NCBI RefSeq assembly: GCF_029193885.1
Contig: NZ_JARFVB010000008.1
Span: forward strand, 1-64,000
Source of the DNA: Flagellimonas yonaguniensis
GTDB taxonomy: Bacteria; Bacteroidota; Bacteroidia; Flavobacteriales; Flavobacteriaceae
Direction of reading: 5' to 3'
Length of the DNA: 64,000 bases
Shown here: piece by piece, positions 16,451 through 24,905 of the stretch
How the letters are laid out: every line of letters starts with the position of its first letter
Position numbering within the stretch: the stretch's first letter is position 1
Translations under genes and position numbers: made by a program
The notes under the pieces: generated by a model
What the model saw: the letters and a program-made list of their open reading frames with translations, nothing else
Databases searched by the model: none
What the model was told of the DNA's origin: nothing

Positions 16451-17962
16451 TTATCGAATCACTTTTTTTAATACGCCCAATACACCCCTTATGAATGTGG
16501 CACTGGTTAAAACCTTGACCACGGGGTTCATTCGGGTACTCCTTCGGCTCGATGACCGTCGGCTTGTTGATTTCTTTTCTTCTTTTTCTTTCTCGGCTTC
16601 TTTTTCGGCCTTTTCTATTTTTTCCGTTAGGATTTCGTAGGCGCTTTCGCGGTCTATTTCCTCATTGTATTTTTTGATCAATTTGGAATTGTCCAATACT
16701 TCCTTGATCTCGGAATCGCTCAAAATATCCATGCGGCTCATGGGGGCTCTCATCATGGTAGCGGCCAGTGGGGTCGGACGTCCTTTCTCATCCAATGCAG
16801 ATACCAATGCTTCTCCTGTTCCCAACGAAGTCAACACCTCTGCTGTATCGTAATAGTCGGAAATGGGGTAGTTCTGTGCCGTTAATTTTATGGCTTTCCT
16901 GTCCTTGGCGGTAAAGGCACGGAGTGCATGTTGAATTTTCAACCCCAATTGAGCCAGTACATCATCGGGTACATCGGTCGGGTTCTGGGTCACAAAATAA
17001 AGCCCAATACCTTTGGAGCGTATCAGTTTTACAATACTTTCAATTTGATCTAAAAGTGCCTTGCTGGCATTGTCGAAAATCAGGTGTGCTTCATCAATGA
17101 ACAATACCAATTCCGGGCGTTCGCTATCACCTTGTTCGGGGAAAGTGGAATAAATCTCCGCCAATAAACTCAACATAAATGTTGAGAACAGTTTTGGACG
17201 GTCTTGGATGTCCGTCAAGCGGATAATGTTCACATACCCACGTCCGTTTTCATCAATCCGAACCAAATCGTCCACATCAAAGGATTTTTCCCCAAAGAAG
17301 AGGTCGGCCCCTTGTTGTTCCAATTCGATTATTTTTCTCAAGATGGTTCCAGTGGAACTTGTGGAAATACGTCCGTATGCTTTTTGGAACTCTTCTTTTC
17401 CTTCACCAGTGGCATATTGCAGCACCTTTTTAAAATCATTCAGATCCAGCAATGGCAACTTATTGTCGTCGCAATATTTAAAAACTACCGCTACGATACC
17501 TTCTTGGGTAACACTCAGGTCCAGAATTCTGGATAACAAAACAGGACCAAACTCGGAGACAGTTGCCCGTAAACGAACACCGTTCTGTTCTGATAAGGAC
17601 ATAATTTCCACTGGAAATCCTTTGGCTTCAAATGGAAGCCCTATTTTTTCTTGACGTTCATCAATTTTTGGGTGTCCGGGACTGGGTTGGGCAATCCCGC
17701 TCAGATCTCCTTTAAGGTCCATGAGCAATACGGGAATTCCTTTATCGGATAAGTTTTCGGCCAATACCTGAAGGGTTTTGGTCTTGCCTGTACCCGTGGC
17801 ACCAGCAATGAGCCCATGGCGGTTCATAGTTTTCAAGGGAACCTTTATGTAGGCGTTGGTCATGGTTTCGCCGTCCAGCATTCCAGCACCCACGGTAATA
17901 TAATCGCCTTTCATCGTGTAGCCTTGCTCTATATGATCAAAGAATTTTTCTTTGTTGCCCAT
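16451..17962 (-). CDS. HerA-like ATPase, DUF853 family (YjgR-like)
   Basis: A 503-residue cytoplasmic P-loop ATPase of the HerA/FtsK superfamily. Walker A is GLIAGATGTGKTKTLQV (about residues 52-68), Walker B is PELVLFIDEAHLIFDNAS (about 280-297), and a sensor-like GLYFVTQNPTDVPDDVLAQLG follows. The family signature around FPVEIMSLSEQNGVRLRATVSEFGP is present. The tail is low-complexity: a Glu/Lys-rich coiled coil, then a Ser/Arg-rich stretch and a short hydrophobic end. I start at the ATG at 17962 rather than the TTG three codons earlier. E. coli YjgR is the named relative; its function is not settled. Confidence 0.88.
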   Translation of the reverse strand: MGNKEKFFDHIEQGYTMKGDYITVGAGMLDGETMTNAYIKVPLKTMNRHGLIAGATGTGKTKTLQVLAENLSDKGIPVLLMDLKGDLSGIAQPSPGHPKIDERQEKIGLPFEAKGFPVEIMSLSEQNGVRLRATVSEFGPVLLSRILDLSVTQEGIVAVVFKYCDDNKLPLLDLNDFKKVLQYATGEGKEEFQKAYGRISTSSTGTILRKIIELEQQGADLFFGEKSFDVDDLVRIDENGRGYVNIIRLTDIQDRPKLFSTFMLSLLAEIYSTFPEQGDSERPELVLFIDEAHLIFDNASKALLDQIESIVKLIRSKGIGLYFVTQNPTDVPDDVLAQLGLKIQHALRAFTAKDRKAIKLTAQNYPISDYYDTAEVLTSLGTGEALVSALDEKGRPTPLAATMMRAPMSRMDILSDSEIKEVLDNSKLIKKYNEEIDRESAYEILTEKIEKAEKEAEKEKEEKKSTSRRSSSRRSTRMNPVVKVLTSATFIRGVLGVLKKVIR

Positions 17963-18018
17963 CTTGTTCAATTTGCGATAAAAATAGGGTAATTTTAGGC
18001 AAAACTAAAAACCGGATT

Positions 18019-18471
18019 ATGAAACCTTTTCGTTATGCGTTGTTCTTTATTATGATGATTGGGGCAATGACCACATCTTATGCTCAGGAAAGTACGGATG
18101 TTATTTTCCATAAATCGCACGAGCCCAAAAAGCAAAGTGCTCCTTATAGTGATGCCGTACAAGTGGGCAATATGTATTTTTTGGCCGGGCAAATGGGTAT
18201 GGACCATACCACCCGTACCGTGGTTGATGGAGGTATTCAAAAGGAAACTGAACAAGCCATTGAAAATATTGAGGATGTTCTTGAGCAACATGGAATGACC
18301 TTGGACAATGTGGTGAAATGCACCGTGATCTTGGCCAATATTGAGGATTTCGCCGCATTCAATGAGGTTTACACCCAATATTTTACCAAGAAACCTGCCC
18401 GAACCACTTTTGCAGCCAAGGGAGTTCCTGCCAATGGTAATATAGAGATTGACGTTATCGCTGTAAAATAG
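18019..18471 (+). CDS. Exported RidA/YER057c/UK114-family protein
   Basis: A 150-residue member of the Rid superfamily. The first 23 residues (MKPFRYALFFIMMIGAMTTSYA) form a signal peptide, so this copy acts in the periplasm, unlike cytoplasmic RidA that hydrolyses reactive enamines. The core has APYSDAVQVGNMYFLAGQMG, QTEQAIENIEDVLEQHGMTLDNVVKCTVIL and the end PARTTFAAKGVPANGNIEIDVIAV. The Arg in PARTTF corresponds to the substrate-binding Arg of active Rid proteins. An exported Rid protein may bind or process a secreted metabolite; this is inference. The gene lies between the divergent HerA gene and a large secreted lectin. Confidence 0.88.
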   Translation: MKPFRYALFFIMMIGAMTTSYAQESTDVIFHKSHEPKKQSAPYSDAVQVGNMYFLAGQMGMDHTTRTVVDGGIQKETEQAIENIEDVLEQHGMTLDNVVKCTVILANIEDFAAFNEVYTQYFTKKPARTTFAAKGVPANGNIEIDVIAVK

Positions 18472-18563
18472 GGCATTGTATTGACTTGTCGAAGATATGG
18501 AACAATGGACTTAAATAATTGGAGGCATTTTCTTGTTTTGCCATCTTCAATGATCAAGGGTTT

Positions 18564-21104
18564 ATGGGAATGCTAAGAGGATGTTTTTTACGGTGGTTTA
18601 CCGTTGAAAAAAGAAGGTTGCTCATCTTTTTGGTGTGCTTCTTTTTGTTCATTCCACTCATGGTTCGTTCACAGGTCAATATAGCTCCTGAAGTGTCAGC
18701 AGTCGGAAATCAGATCTATTGTCCGCAAACTTCAATTGCCATTGCCACTTCATTTGACATCATAGATCCTGACGATATGGAAATCGAAGCTTTTTACATC
18801 CAAATTTCCACGGGCTATCAGCGAGGGTCGGATATTTTGCGTTTGGATAACGGTCATCCCAATGTTACCACAAGCTGGAATGATCAAGAGGGGAAATTAA
18901 CTATCAAAGGACCTTCTGGAGGTGCAGTAGCCTATTCGGATTTGATCGCTGCTGTGAACGATGTGGTGTTCGAGAGCACATCAGCATCGCCAACGGAAGA
19001 AAAATACTTTTCATTCACGATAGGTAGCGCCAATTATTTGCCTGAAACAGGGCATTATTATGAATATATTCCCGATTTGGGCATCCGATGGGATGATGCA
19101 GTAGTCGCTGCCGAGAGCAGAACCTTTTTTGGGCTCCAAGGCTATTTGGCCACCATAACCTCTGAAGCCGAAGCCCAACTCACAGGAGAACAGGCTGCCG
19201 GAACAGGTTGGATCGGTGGTACGGATGAAGCAAATGAAGGACAATGGAAGTGGGTGACAGGTCCTGAAGCGGGTACGGTTTTTTGGAATGGTGTCGGTAA
19301 CGGAAGTACGCCAAATTTTGCTTTTTGGAACACCAACGAACCCAATGATTTGAATGATGAGGATTACGCTCATATTACTGCTCCAAGTTTGGGGATAACT
19401 GGATCATGGAACGATTTGCCCATTGTTGGTGGTGATGGAATCTATGAGCCTCAAGGTTACATTGTTGAATATGGCGGAATGCCCGGAGATCCTACGCTGA
19501 CTCTTTCTGCCAGCACCAAAATCACTACGCCTAAAATATCAGATGTCGCATCAGGGACTGTTTGTGGTCCAGGAACCGTGACTTTACAGGCAAATTCAAC
19601 CATAGGGGATGTTATTTGGTTCGATTCGGAAACAGGAGGAAGCCCAATTGGTTCGGGGAATACATTCCAAACGCCTTGGCTGGTGTCAAATACTACATTT
19701 TATGCCATGGCCTCCAATAATGGTTGCTTAACGGGGGAAAGAATCGCCGTGGAGGCAGAGGTAAAGCTGAAACCGGTCATCAATGAGGGTTTCACGATTA
19801 CCAATTGTGATTCCGATGGTACACTTGATGGTTTTATGGATTTTGATTTGACACAATATTTGTATCTAATCAGGTCGGATTATGTGAATTTGGACATTAC
19901 TTTTTATTTGTCCGAAAGTGATGCGGAAAACAATGTGAACCCACTGCCTGATACACTTTTCAATAATAGTGTCGCAAGTGAGCTTTATTTTAGGGCCGAA
20001 GGGTCAGGGGTTTATTGTTATTCTGTTGGCAAGTTGTTTCTGGATGTCAGTACTACTTCGCTGCCATCCAATTACCAATATGAGCAACAAACCTGTGATG
20101 AGGGAACTGCAGATGGAATAGCTGCATTTGATTTGGGAGAAGCAACGAATGCCGTCCTTTTGGAGTTTCCCAACAATCAAAATTTGTCCGTGTCCTTTTA
20201 TCAAAATGAAGATGATGCTTACCTGAATCGCAATGCGATTACTGAAACAAGCGGTTATACCAACACAACACCTTATGCTGAAACCCTGTTTGTAAGGGTG
20301 GAAGACCAAGCTTCGGGAACCTGCTATGGGGTGGGTTCGTACGTGTTGTTCAATGTGTACCCTATTCCTTCTTTTAATATAGGGGAAGACTATATGTATT
20401 GTACAGGGCAAAGCGTTTTAGTGCGCCCGTCCACTGCAAATGGGAACCATCAATATGAATGGTATGATGAAAATGGCCAGGTAATTGGAACTGATGCGGC
20501 CATCAGAATTTCGAAACAAGGATTGTACAGTGTAGTGGCCACTTCTGAGTACGGTTGTGTCTCAGAGGCTCGATCATTTCAGGTAAACGAATCGGGACCT
20601 CCCGAGCTGCTGCCGCAGTTTGTACAAGTGGAGGATGATGGGGAAAGGGGAACAATTACGGTCATTCATCAAAATGGGGAATTAGGTCTTGGCAACTACG
20701 TTTTTTCTTTGGACGACTCCTTGAATATGCAGGAAGAAGCAGTTTTTACAAATGTGGCTCCAGGTCTACATACGTTATATGCCATGGATAGGAATGGTTG
20801 TGGACTGGATAGAATCAGTGTGGGTGTCATTGGTGTCTCCAAATTCTTCACTCCGAATAGCGACGGTATCAACGATGAGGTCAAAGTTTTAGGGGTAACA
20901 GAAGAGTTTTACGTACAGGGTGTTTTTTACATTTTTGATCGTTATGGAAGGTTACTTGCCCAAAGGGACCCCATGAAAGAGGGGTGGAACGGGGTACTCA
21001 ATGGCAAGGTATTGCCACCCACCGATTATTGGTATGTTTTGGAGCTGGTGGATATCAATGGAAAGGTTCATCAGAAAAAGGGACACTTTACCCTCAAGCA
21101 ATAA
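18564..21104 (+). CDS. Secreted C-type lectin-domain protein with T9SS type B C-terminal domain
   Basis: About 846 residues from the ATG at 18564; a TTG at 18519 would extend it but the signal peptide (RRLLIFLVCFFLFIPLMVRSQ) favours the shorter form. Domains in order: an N-terminal beta-rich region, a C-type lectin fold (about 170-310) with GYLATITSEAEAQL, GWIGGTDEANEGQWKWVTG, FWNTNEPND and GSWNDLP, then Ig-like repeats typical of Bacteroidota surface proteins (GPGTVTLQANSTIGDVIWFD; CTGQSVLVRPSTANGNHQYEW). The C-terminus holds FFTPNSDGINDEVKV, YIFDRYGRLL and GWNGVLNGKVLPPTDYWYVL. That last part is the gliding-motility-associated (CHU_C, type B) sorting domain, so the protein is exported by type IX secretion and held at or released from the surface. 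The EPN motif suggests a calcium-dependent mannose-type sugar site; ligand untested. Confidence 0.88.
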   Translation: MGMLRGCFLRWFTVEKRRLLIFLVCFFLFIPLMVRSQVNIAPEVSAVGNQIYCPQTSIAIATSFDIIDPDDMEIEAFYIQISTGYQRGSDILRLDNGHPNVTTSWNDQEGKLTIKGPSGGAVAYSDLIAAVNDVVFESTSASPTEEKYFSFTIGSANYLPETGHYYEYIPDLGIRWDDAVVAAESRTFFGLQGYLATITSEAEAQLTGEQAAGTGWIGGTDEANEGQWKWVTGPEAGTVFWNGVGNGSTPNFAFWNTNEPNDLNDEDYAHITAPSLGITGSWNDLPIVGGDGIYEPQGYIVEYGGMPGDPTLTLSASTKITTPKISDVASGTVCGPGTVTLQANSTIGDVIWFDSETGGSPIGSGNTFQTPWLVSNTTFYAMASNNGCLTGERIAVEAEVKLKPVINEGFTITNCDSDGTLDGFMDFDLTQYLYLIRSDYVNLDITFYLSESDAENNVNPLPDTLFNNSVASELYFRAEGSGVYCYSVGKLFLDVSTTSLPSNYQYEQQTCDEGTADGIAAFDLGEATNAVLLEFPNNQNLSVSFYQNEDDAYLNRNAITETSGYTNTTPYAETLFVRVEDQASGTCYGVGSYVLFNVYPIPSFNIGEDYMYCTGQSVLVRPSTANGNHQYEWYDENGQVIGTDAAIRISKQGLYSVVATSEYGCVSEARSFQVNESGPPELLPQFVQVEDDGERGTITVIHQNGELGLGNYVFSLDDSLNMQEEAVFTNVAPGLHTLYAMDRNGCGLDRISVGVIGVSKFFTPNSDGINDEVKVLGVTEEFYVQGVFYIFDRYGRLLAQRDPMKEGWNGVLNGKVLPPTDYWYVLELVDINGKVHQKKGHFTLKQ

Positions 21105-21112
21105 TCGAGAAG

Positions 21113-21147
21113 TTGCACGGTAATGCAATTTCTTCGCACTATCTTTG
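21113..21147 (+). promoter_or_regulatory. Promoter of queE
   Basis: TATCTTTG at 21140-21147 matches the TAnnTTTG -7 consensus and a TTG lies at 21113-21115. The queE ATG is at 21152, only 4 bp past the -7 box, so the transcript would have an almost absent leader. The start of the box pattern TATCTTTGCACCATG is a common flavobacterial arrangement. Confidence 0.55.
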
Positions 21148-21151
21148 CACC

Positions 21152-21784
21152 ATGGTAGAAGAAAACGTGATGGATTTGGTGGAAAAGGGCTTGATGCTGC
21201 CCTTGATGGAAGAATTTTATACCATTCAAGGGGAAGGCTATCACAAAGGTACGGCCGCTTATTTTATAAGGGTCGGTGGATGTGATGTAGGCTGTCATTG
21301 GTGCGATGTAAAGGAAAGTTGGAATGCCGAAACGCATCCGCCCACATCCATTGATAGTATTATCGCCAATGCCGAAAAATACTCCGATACCATTGTGATT
21401 ACCGGAGGGGAACCACTTACTTGGGATATGGGACCACTCACTGAAGGTCTCAAGGCCAAGGATATGACCATCCATATTGAAACTTCTGGGGCTTATCCGT
21501 TGACAGGAGTCTGGGATTGGATATGTCTATCGCCCAAAAAGAACAAGCTTCCCGTGGACGATATTTATGAAAAAGCCCACGAACTCAAGGTAATCGTATA
21601 TAACAAGCACGACTTTATTTTTGCTGAGGAACAAGCAGCCAAAGTGAATGATGATTGTATTCTTTATTTACAGCCCGAATGGAGTATGCGCGACAAAATG
21701 ATGCCACAAATCGTGGATTATGTGATGAAACATCCTAAATGGAAGGTTTCCCTACAAACACATAAATATTTGAATATCCCTTAA
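21152..21784 (+). CDS. queE: 7-carboxy-7-deazaguanine synthase
   Basis: Radical SAM enzyme, 210 residues, that contracts 6-carboxytetrahydropterin to 7-carboxy-7-deazaguanine in queuosine (preQ0) synthesis. The N-terminus has PLMEEFYTIQGEGYHKG, followed by the cluster-binding motif GGCDVGCHWCDVKESW (C-x3-C-x2-C), the SAM-binding VITGGEPLTW and HIETSGAYPL. I start at the ATG of MVEENVMDLV because the longer frame overlaps the 3' end of the lectin gene. The C-terminus (YLQPEWSMRDKMMPQIVDYV) is that of the Bacteroidota subgroup. The rest of the que pathway is not in the window. Confidence 0.95.
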   Translation: MVEENVMDLVEKGLMLPLMEEFYTIQGEGYHKGTAAYFIRVGGCDVGCHWCDVKESWNAETHPPTSIDSIIANAEKYSDTIVITGGEPLTWDMGPLTEGLKAKDMTIHIETSGAYPLTGVWDWICLSPKKNKLPVDDIYEKAHELKVIVYNKHDFIFAEEQAAKVNDDCILYLQPEWSMRDKMMPQIVDYVMKHPKWKVSLQTHKYLNIP

Positions 21785-21794
21785 ATTCCAAGGA

Positions 21795-22589
21795 TTAACG
21801 CCCCCCATATTTCTGAAGATCCAATAGGCAATCACTATCAAAGTCTGGAACGGAAGCAAGACCTTTGGAGGTGTTTTTCTCCATCTGCTTTAAAAGAGAG
21901 GCTCCAAACTCCAATTCGGCACGCATTAAACATTGATCAGCGTTACAGTGATTATCTGCTTCTGGATCCTCATGGTCGTTCACTGATTCTGTTGATAGAT
22001 TTACCAATCCAAACAAATGCCCAAATTCATGAAGAATTGTAGCCGTTTCCACTTCTTCAGTGCTAATGGAGCTATTTTCGGTCAACTCTTTTATGGTACG
22101 TTCATAAATGATCATGGAAGTATTGCGATAAACAGCCCCTAATGTCACAAGGTTTTCACCTTCTACATCACTGTCCGAAGGAGCATCGGCAAAATAAATG
22201 TGGATAGCAAGGGTACTGCCATCATTGTATTCGTCCCTATTCTCGCTTTCTAGATCGACCACTTCATCAAGGGTCAAAGTCTCTTCGTTCGGAGAGGAAA
22301 GTGCCGTGTAATTGAATTCAATGGTTTCTTTATGGGTGCGAGCCAACAAAAATTCTTCAAAATTGGCTATGGCCCCAGCGGTAGGGGCAAAACCTGTGAC
22401 ATAATCGATTTCGATCAAAAGTTTGTCATACGTATCGTTGGACAATATGTCTCTGGCAGATGCTCCCGTAGATAATAGGTTTCCGGCTTTTAGATTTGAG
22501 TTGGAGCCCGGAGAAGAGATGTCCGCATCCTTGGAACAACTTAGCATCAATCCAAAACTATATAGGGCAAAGAGCGCAATTTTTTTCAT
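21795..22589 (-). CDS. Matrixin-like zinc metalloprotease lipoprotein
   Basis: A 264-residue lipoprotein: MKKIALFALYSFGLMLSC places the anchoring Cys at residue 18. The catalytic motif is ATILHEFGHLFGLVN, an HExxHxxG zinc-binding site of the metzincin type, followed by a Cys-containing segment HCNADQCLMRAELEFGA in which the Met of CLM may be the Met-turn. The third zinc ligand after HxxG is not His but falls in GLVN, so the site is slightly different from classical matrixins (HExxHxxGxxH). The N-terminal part before the motif shows no known domain. Substrate unknown; it converges with queE. Confidence 0.75.
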   Translation of the reverse strand: MKKIALFALYSFGLMLSCSKDADISSPGSNSNLKAGNLLSTGASARDILSNDTYDKLLIEIDYVTGFAPTAGAIANFEEFLLARTHKETIEFNYTALSSPNEETLTLDEVVDLESENRDEYNDGSTLAIHIYFADAPSDSDVEGENLVTLGAVYRNTSMIIYERTIKELTENSSISTEEVETATILHEFGHLFGLVNLSTESVNDHEDPEADNHCNADQCLMRAELEFGASLLKQMEKNTSKGLASVPDFDSDCLLDLQKYGGR

Positions 22590-22630
22590 AACAGATTAAT
22601 ATCTTTTTAAACGTTCCACATCGGAATCTA

Positions 22631-23341
22631 TTATTTTTTTAACGTGAGCTTGGCTAAATAGTCGTAATGCTCACCAGAAATTACCAGTTCGCAATTAAAA
22701 CCATTGGATTCACAAGCATTTCGTAACGTATTGATATCTAAGTAAATCCAATCAAAAGGTTTGCTTTTGTGGCCTTTATATTCCATTTCAAAGGTTACTT
22801 CGCCATAATAGGCTCCGTCATCAGGAATCCAATAGCCGCCATCATCGTCTTGCTCGAACATGTAAACAATATCGCTGGAATCCAATAAAACCTGACCATT
22901 GGACTGCAATAATGAAGCCAAATGCTGTAAAAACTCACTTAAATTTTTCAGTTTGCCGGCTAATCCGACACCATTCATCAGTAATAACAGGGTGTCATAT
23001 TTTTCTTCTGAGTAATCAAGGATATTGCTCAATACGGTGGATTCCATACCTCTTTTCTTGCACACGGCAATGGCGTCTTCAGAATTGTCCAAAGCTGTTA
23101 CATCCAATCCTTTATTTTGAAGATAAAGGGCATGGCTTCCTGCTCCAGCACCTATATCCAATACTTTGCCGCGTGCCAATTGCAAGGCTTTCTGCTCAAT
23201 TTTGGGCATTTCATCAAACGTTCGAAACAAATACGGAACAGGAATCACATCTTCTTCATCTAAAGATGAATAGGTTTTTATGTCTTCTGTGTATAGGCCG
23301 TTTTGATAATCTTTCAGGGCCATTCCAAAAACATCTGCCAT
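22631..23341 (-). CDS. SAM-dependent class I methyltransferase
   Basis: A 236-residue soluble methyltransferase. Motif I is GKVLDIGAGAGSHALYLQNKG (about residues 59-79; the GxGxG glycines bind SAM), the acidic post-I residue is in VTALDNSEDAIAVCKKRG, and motif IV is DTLLLLMNGVGLAGKL. The C-terminal half is GYWIPDDGAYYGEVTFEMEYKG and a beta-rich end. The ATG at 23341 (MADVFGMALKD) is chosen; the frame stays open to 23473 only because it runs through a dispersed repeat. The substrate cannot be deduced, and the neighbours give no hint. Confidence 0.85.
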   Translation of the reverse strand: MADVFGMALKDYQNGLYTEDIKTYSSLDEEDVIPVPYLFRTFDEMPKIEQKALQLARGKVLDIGAGAGSHALYLQNKGLDVTALDNSEDAIAVCKKRGMESTVLSNILDYSEEKYDTLLLLMNGVGLAGKLKNLSEFLQHLASLLQSNGQVLLDSSDIVYMFEQDDDGGYWIPDDGAYYGEVTFEMEYKGHKSKPFDWIYLDINTLRNACESNGFNCELVISGEHYDYLAKLTLKK

Positions 23342-23444
23342 AGTTTCGGTTTGTTTCTGCAAAGGTGGGACTTTAATTGTTCGGAAAGGTTTAAAATGGA
23401 TAAGTTTGTTCTTGAGTTCGTACTTCGCATGAAAAATGTACGTT

Positions 23445-23523
23445 ACCCTGAGCTTGTCCCAAGGTCTCATCAAAAAGCATCCGTTTTATTGATGATGGAT
23501 ACTGAAACAAGTTCAGCATGACA
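23445..23523. repeat. Dispersed repeat with inverted ends
   Basis: CCCTGAGCTTGTCCCAAGGT at 23456-23475 pairs with ACTGAAACAAGTTCAGCATGACA ending at 23523 (CTGAGCTTGT against ACAAGTTCAG, 9 of 10). It belongs to the same style of dispersed flavobacterial repeat as 1866-1973. It lies between divergent genes and creates a false N-terminal extension of the methyltransferase frame. Confidence 0.55.
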
Positions 23524-23558
23524 TTTAAAGGATGCACCTTCTTATAAAAAAGTTTGTT

Positions 23559-24053
23559 ATGGATGAAATACTCAAGGATCTACCACAAAAGGCCAGGGAG
23601 AAACATTCCGAGAACAAAAAGTTCTTCGCCAAGCTGAAAAAGCGTCCGCCAAAGGACCTTGATTATACCATGCAGGAGTTGCACGAGGCCGAATTTGAAC
23701 GAACCGATTGCCTTACTTGCGCCAATTGTTGCAAAACAACGGGACCGTTGTTCACCAATGCCGATATTGAGCGGATTGCCAAACATTTTAGGATGAAGCC
23801 CTCACAATTTATTGATGGGTTTTTAAAGGTTGATGAGGAGAACGATTATGTGTTGCAGAGCGTTCCTTGTGCCTTTTTGGGAGCTGATAATTACTGCTCC
23901 ATTTATGATGTTCGTCCCAAGGCTTGCCGTGAGTTTCCGCATACGGATAGAAAGAAGTTCCAGCAGATTGCCAACCTTACCATGAAAAACGTGGCGATAT
24001 GTCCTGCGGCCTTCAATATTGTGGAAGAAATGAAAAAAACCATCAAGTTTTAA
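23559..24053 (+). CDS. YkgJ-family cysteine cluster protein
   Basis: A 164-residue cytoplasmic protein starting at MDEILKDLPQ (ATG at 23559). It has the YkgJ/UPF0153 set of cysteines: CLTCANCCKTTGPLF (C-x2-C-x2-CC), then CAFLGADNYCSIYDVRPKACREFPH. The family is annotated as a putative zinc- or iron-chelating protein; the eight-cysteine pattern could also hold an iron-sulfur cluster. Some relatives are linked to protein modification, but no function is set for this subgroup. It is followed after 21 bp by the fatty acid hydroxylase gene, which has its own -7 element, so co-transcription is optional. Confidence 0.87.
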   Translation: MDEILKDLPQKAREKHSENKKFFAKLKKRPPKDLDYTMQELHEAEFERTDCLTCANCCKTTGPLFTNADIERIAKHFRMKPSQFIDGFLKVDEENDYVLQSVPCAFLGADNYCSIYDVRPKACREFPHTDRKKFQQIANLTMKNVAICPAAFNIVEEMKKTIKF

Positions 24054-24061
24054 TGATTTGC

Positions 24062-24069
24062 TATATTTG
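24062..24069 (+). promoter_or_regulatory. Putative -7 element for the sterol desaturase-family gene
   Basis: TATATTTG matches TAnnTTTG and lies 5 bp before the ATG at 24075, again implying a very short or absent leader. No clear -33 box. Confidence 0.4.
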
Positions 24070-24074
24070 AGGGA

Positions 24075-24905
24075 ATGGAACAACTGATTTCATATTTTGA
24101 GACCATTCCCTCGTGGCACCGCAGCCTGATTTTGGTGGGAGGAATCACTTTTTTCTGGGTGTTGGAGGGAATTGTGCCCCTCTTCAATGTGTCCTACAAA
24201 AAGTGGAGGCATTCGATTCCCAATTTCTTTTTAACATTGACTACCATCATTGTTAATTTCCCATTGGCTTTTTTGCTGCTTAAGTCTTCAGATTGGGCGG
24301 TCGAGAATCAATTTGGGATTATTAACTGGTTGCCCGAAATGCCTTTGTGGCTTTATGTGCTTCTTGGGGTAATGCTCTTGGATTTGGTTGGTGCCTACGC
24401 GGCACATTGGGTGGAACACAAGGTAAAACCGTTATGGATGGTTCATCTGGTCCACCATTCCGATCATAATGTGGACACGACTACGGCCAATCGCCATCAC
24501 CCATTGGAAAGTTTGATCAGATATGCGTTCACTTTGGCGGGAGTTGTCATTGTTGGGGCGCCCATCGGTATCATTATGCTATATCAAAGTCTATCTGTGG
24601 TATTCTCACAATTCAACCATGCCAATATTCGTTTGCCCAAAAAAGTGGACAATGCCATCAGTTGGTTCATTGTAAGTCCCGATATGCACAAAGTGCACCA
24701 TCATTATCAATTACCCTATACCGATTCCAACTATGGAAATATTTTTTCTATTTGGGATCGATTGTTCGGCACTTATATGACAATGGATCCTAAAGACATT
24801 GTATATGGAGTTGATACTTTTCCTGATGAAAAGGAGAACAGTAGCATCAAAGGGCTACTTAAACAACCTTTCCATAAATATCGGAGGCCTACGACGGAGA
24901 ATTAA
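24075..24905 (+). CDS. Sterol desaturase / fatty acid hydroxylase family membrane protein
   Basis: A 276-residue integral membrane di-iron protein. Hydrophobic helices are at about 17-37, 50-73, 90-110 and 145-175. The histidine boxes needed for the di-iron site are present: HWVEH (HxxxH), HLVHHSDHN and later HHP in NRHHPLE, plus HKVHHHYQLPYTDSNYGN at the C-terminal side. The end IWDRLFGTYM is the family hallmark. Members hydroxylate or desaturate lipids, sterols or carotenoids (CrtZ-like); which one cannot be told. It converges with the NamZ-like gene, overlapping by 4 bp at the stops. Confidence 0.88.
   Translation: MEQLISYFETIPSWHRSLILVGGITFFWVLEGIVPLFNVSYKKWRHSIPNFFLTLTTIIVNFPLAFLLLKSSDWAVENQFGIINWLPEMPLWLYVLLGVMLLDLVGAYAAHWVEHKVKPLWMVHLVHHSDHNVDTTTANRHHPLESLIRYAFTLAGVVIVGAPIGIIMLYQSLSVVFSQFNHANIRLPKKVDNAISWFIVSPDMHKVHHHYQLPYTDSNYGNIFSIWDRLFGTYMTMDPKDIVYGVDTFPDEKENSSIKGLLKQPFHKYRRPTTEN

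Noticed and set aside
18519..18563. N-terminal extension of the lectin protein from a TTG codon
   Set aside because: The signal peptide lies after the ATG at 18564; the extra residues add nothing recognisable.
23342..23473. N-terminal extension of the methyltransferase
   Set aside because: The frame is open only because it crosses a dispersed repeat; the conserved protein starts at MADVFGMAL.
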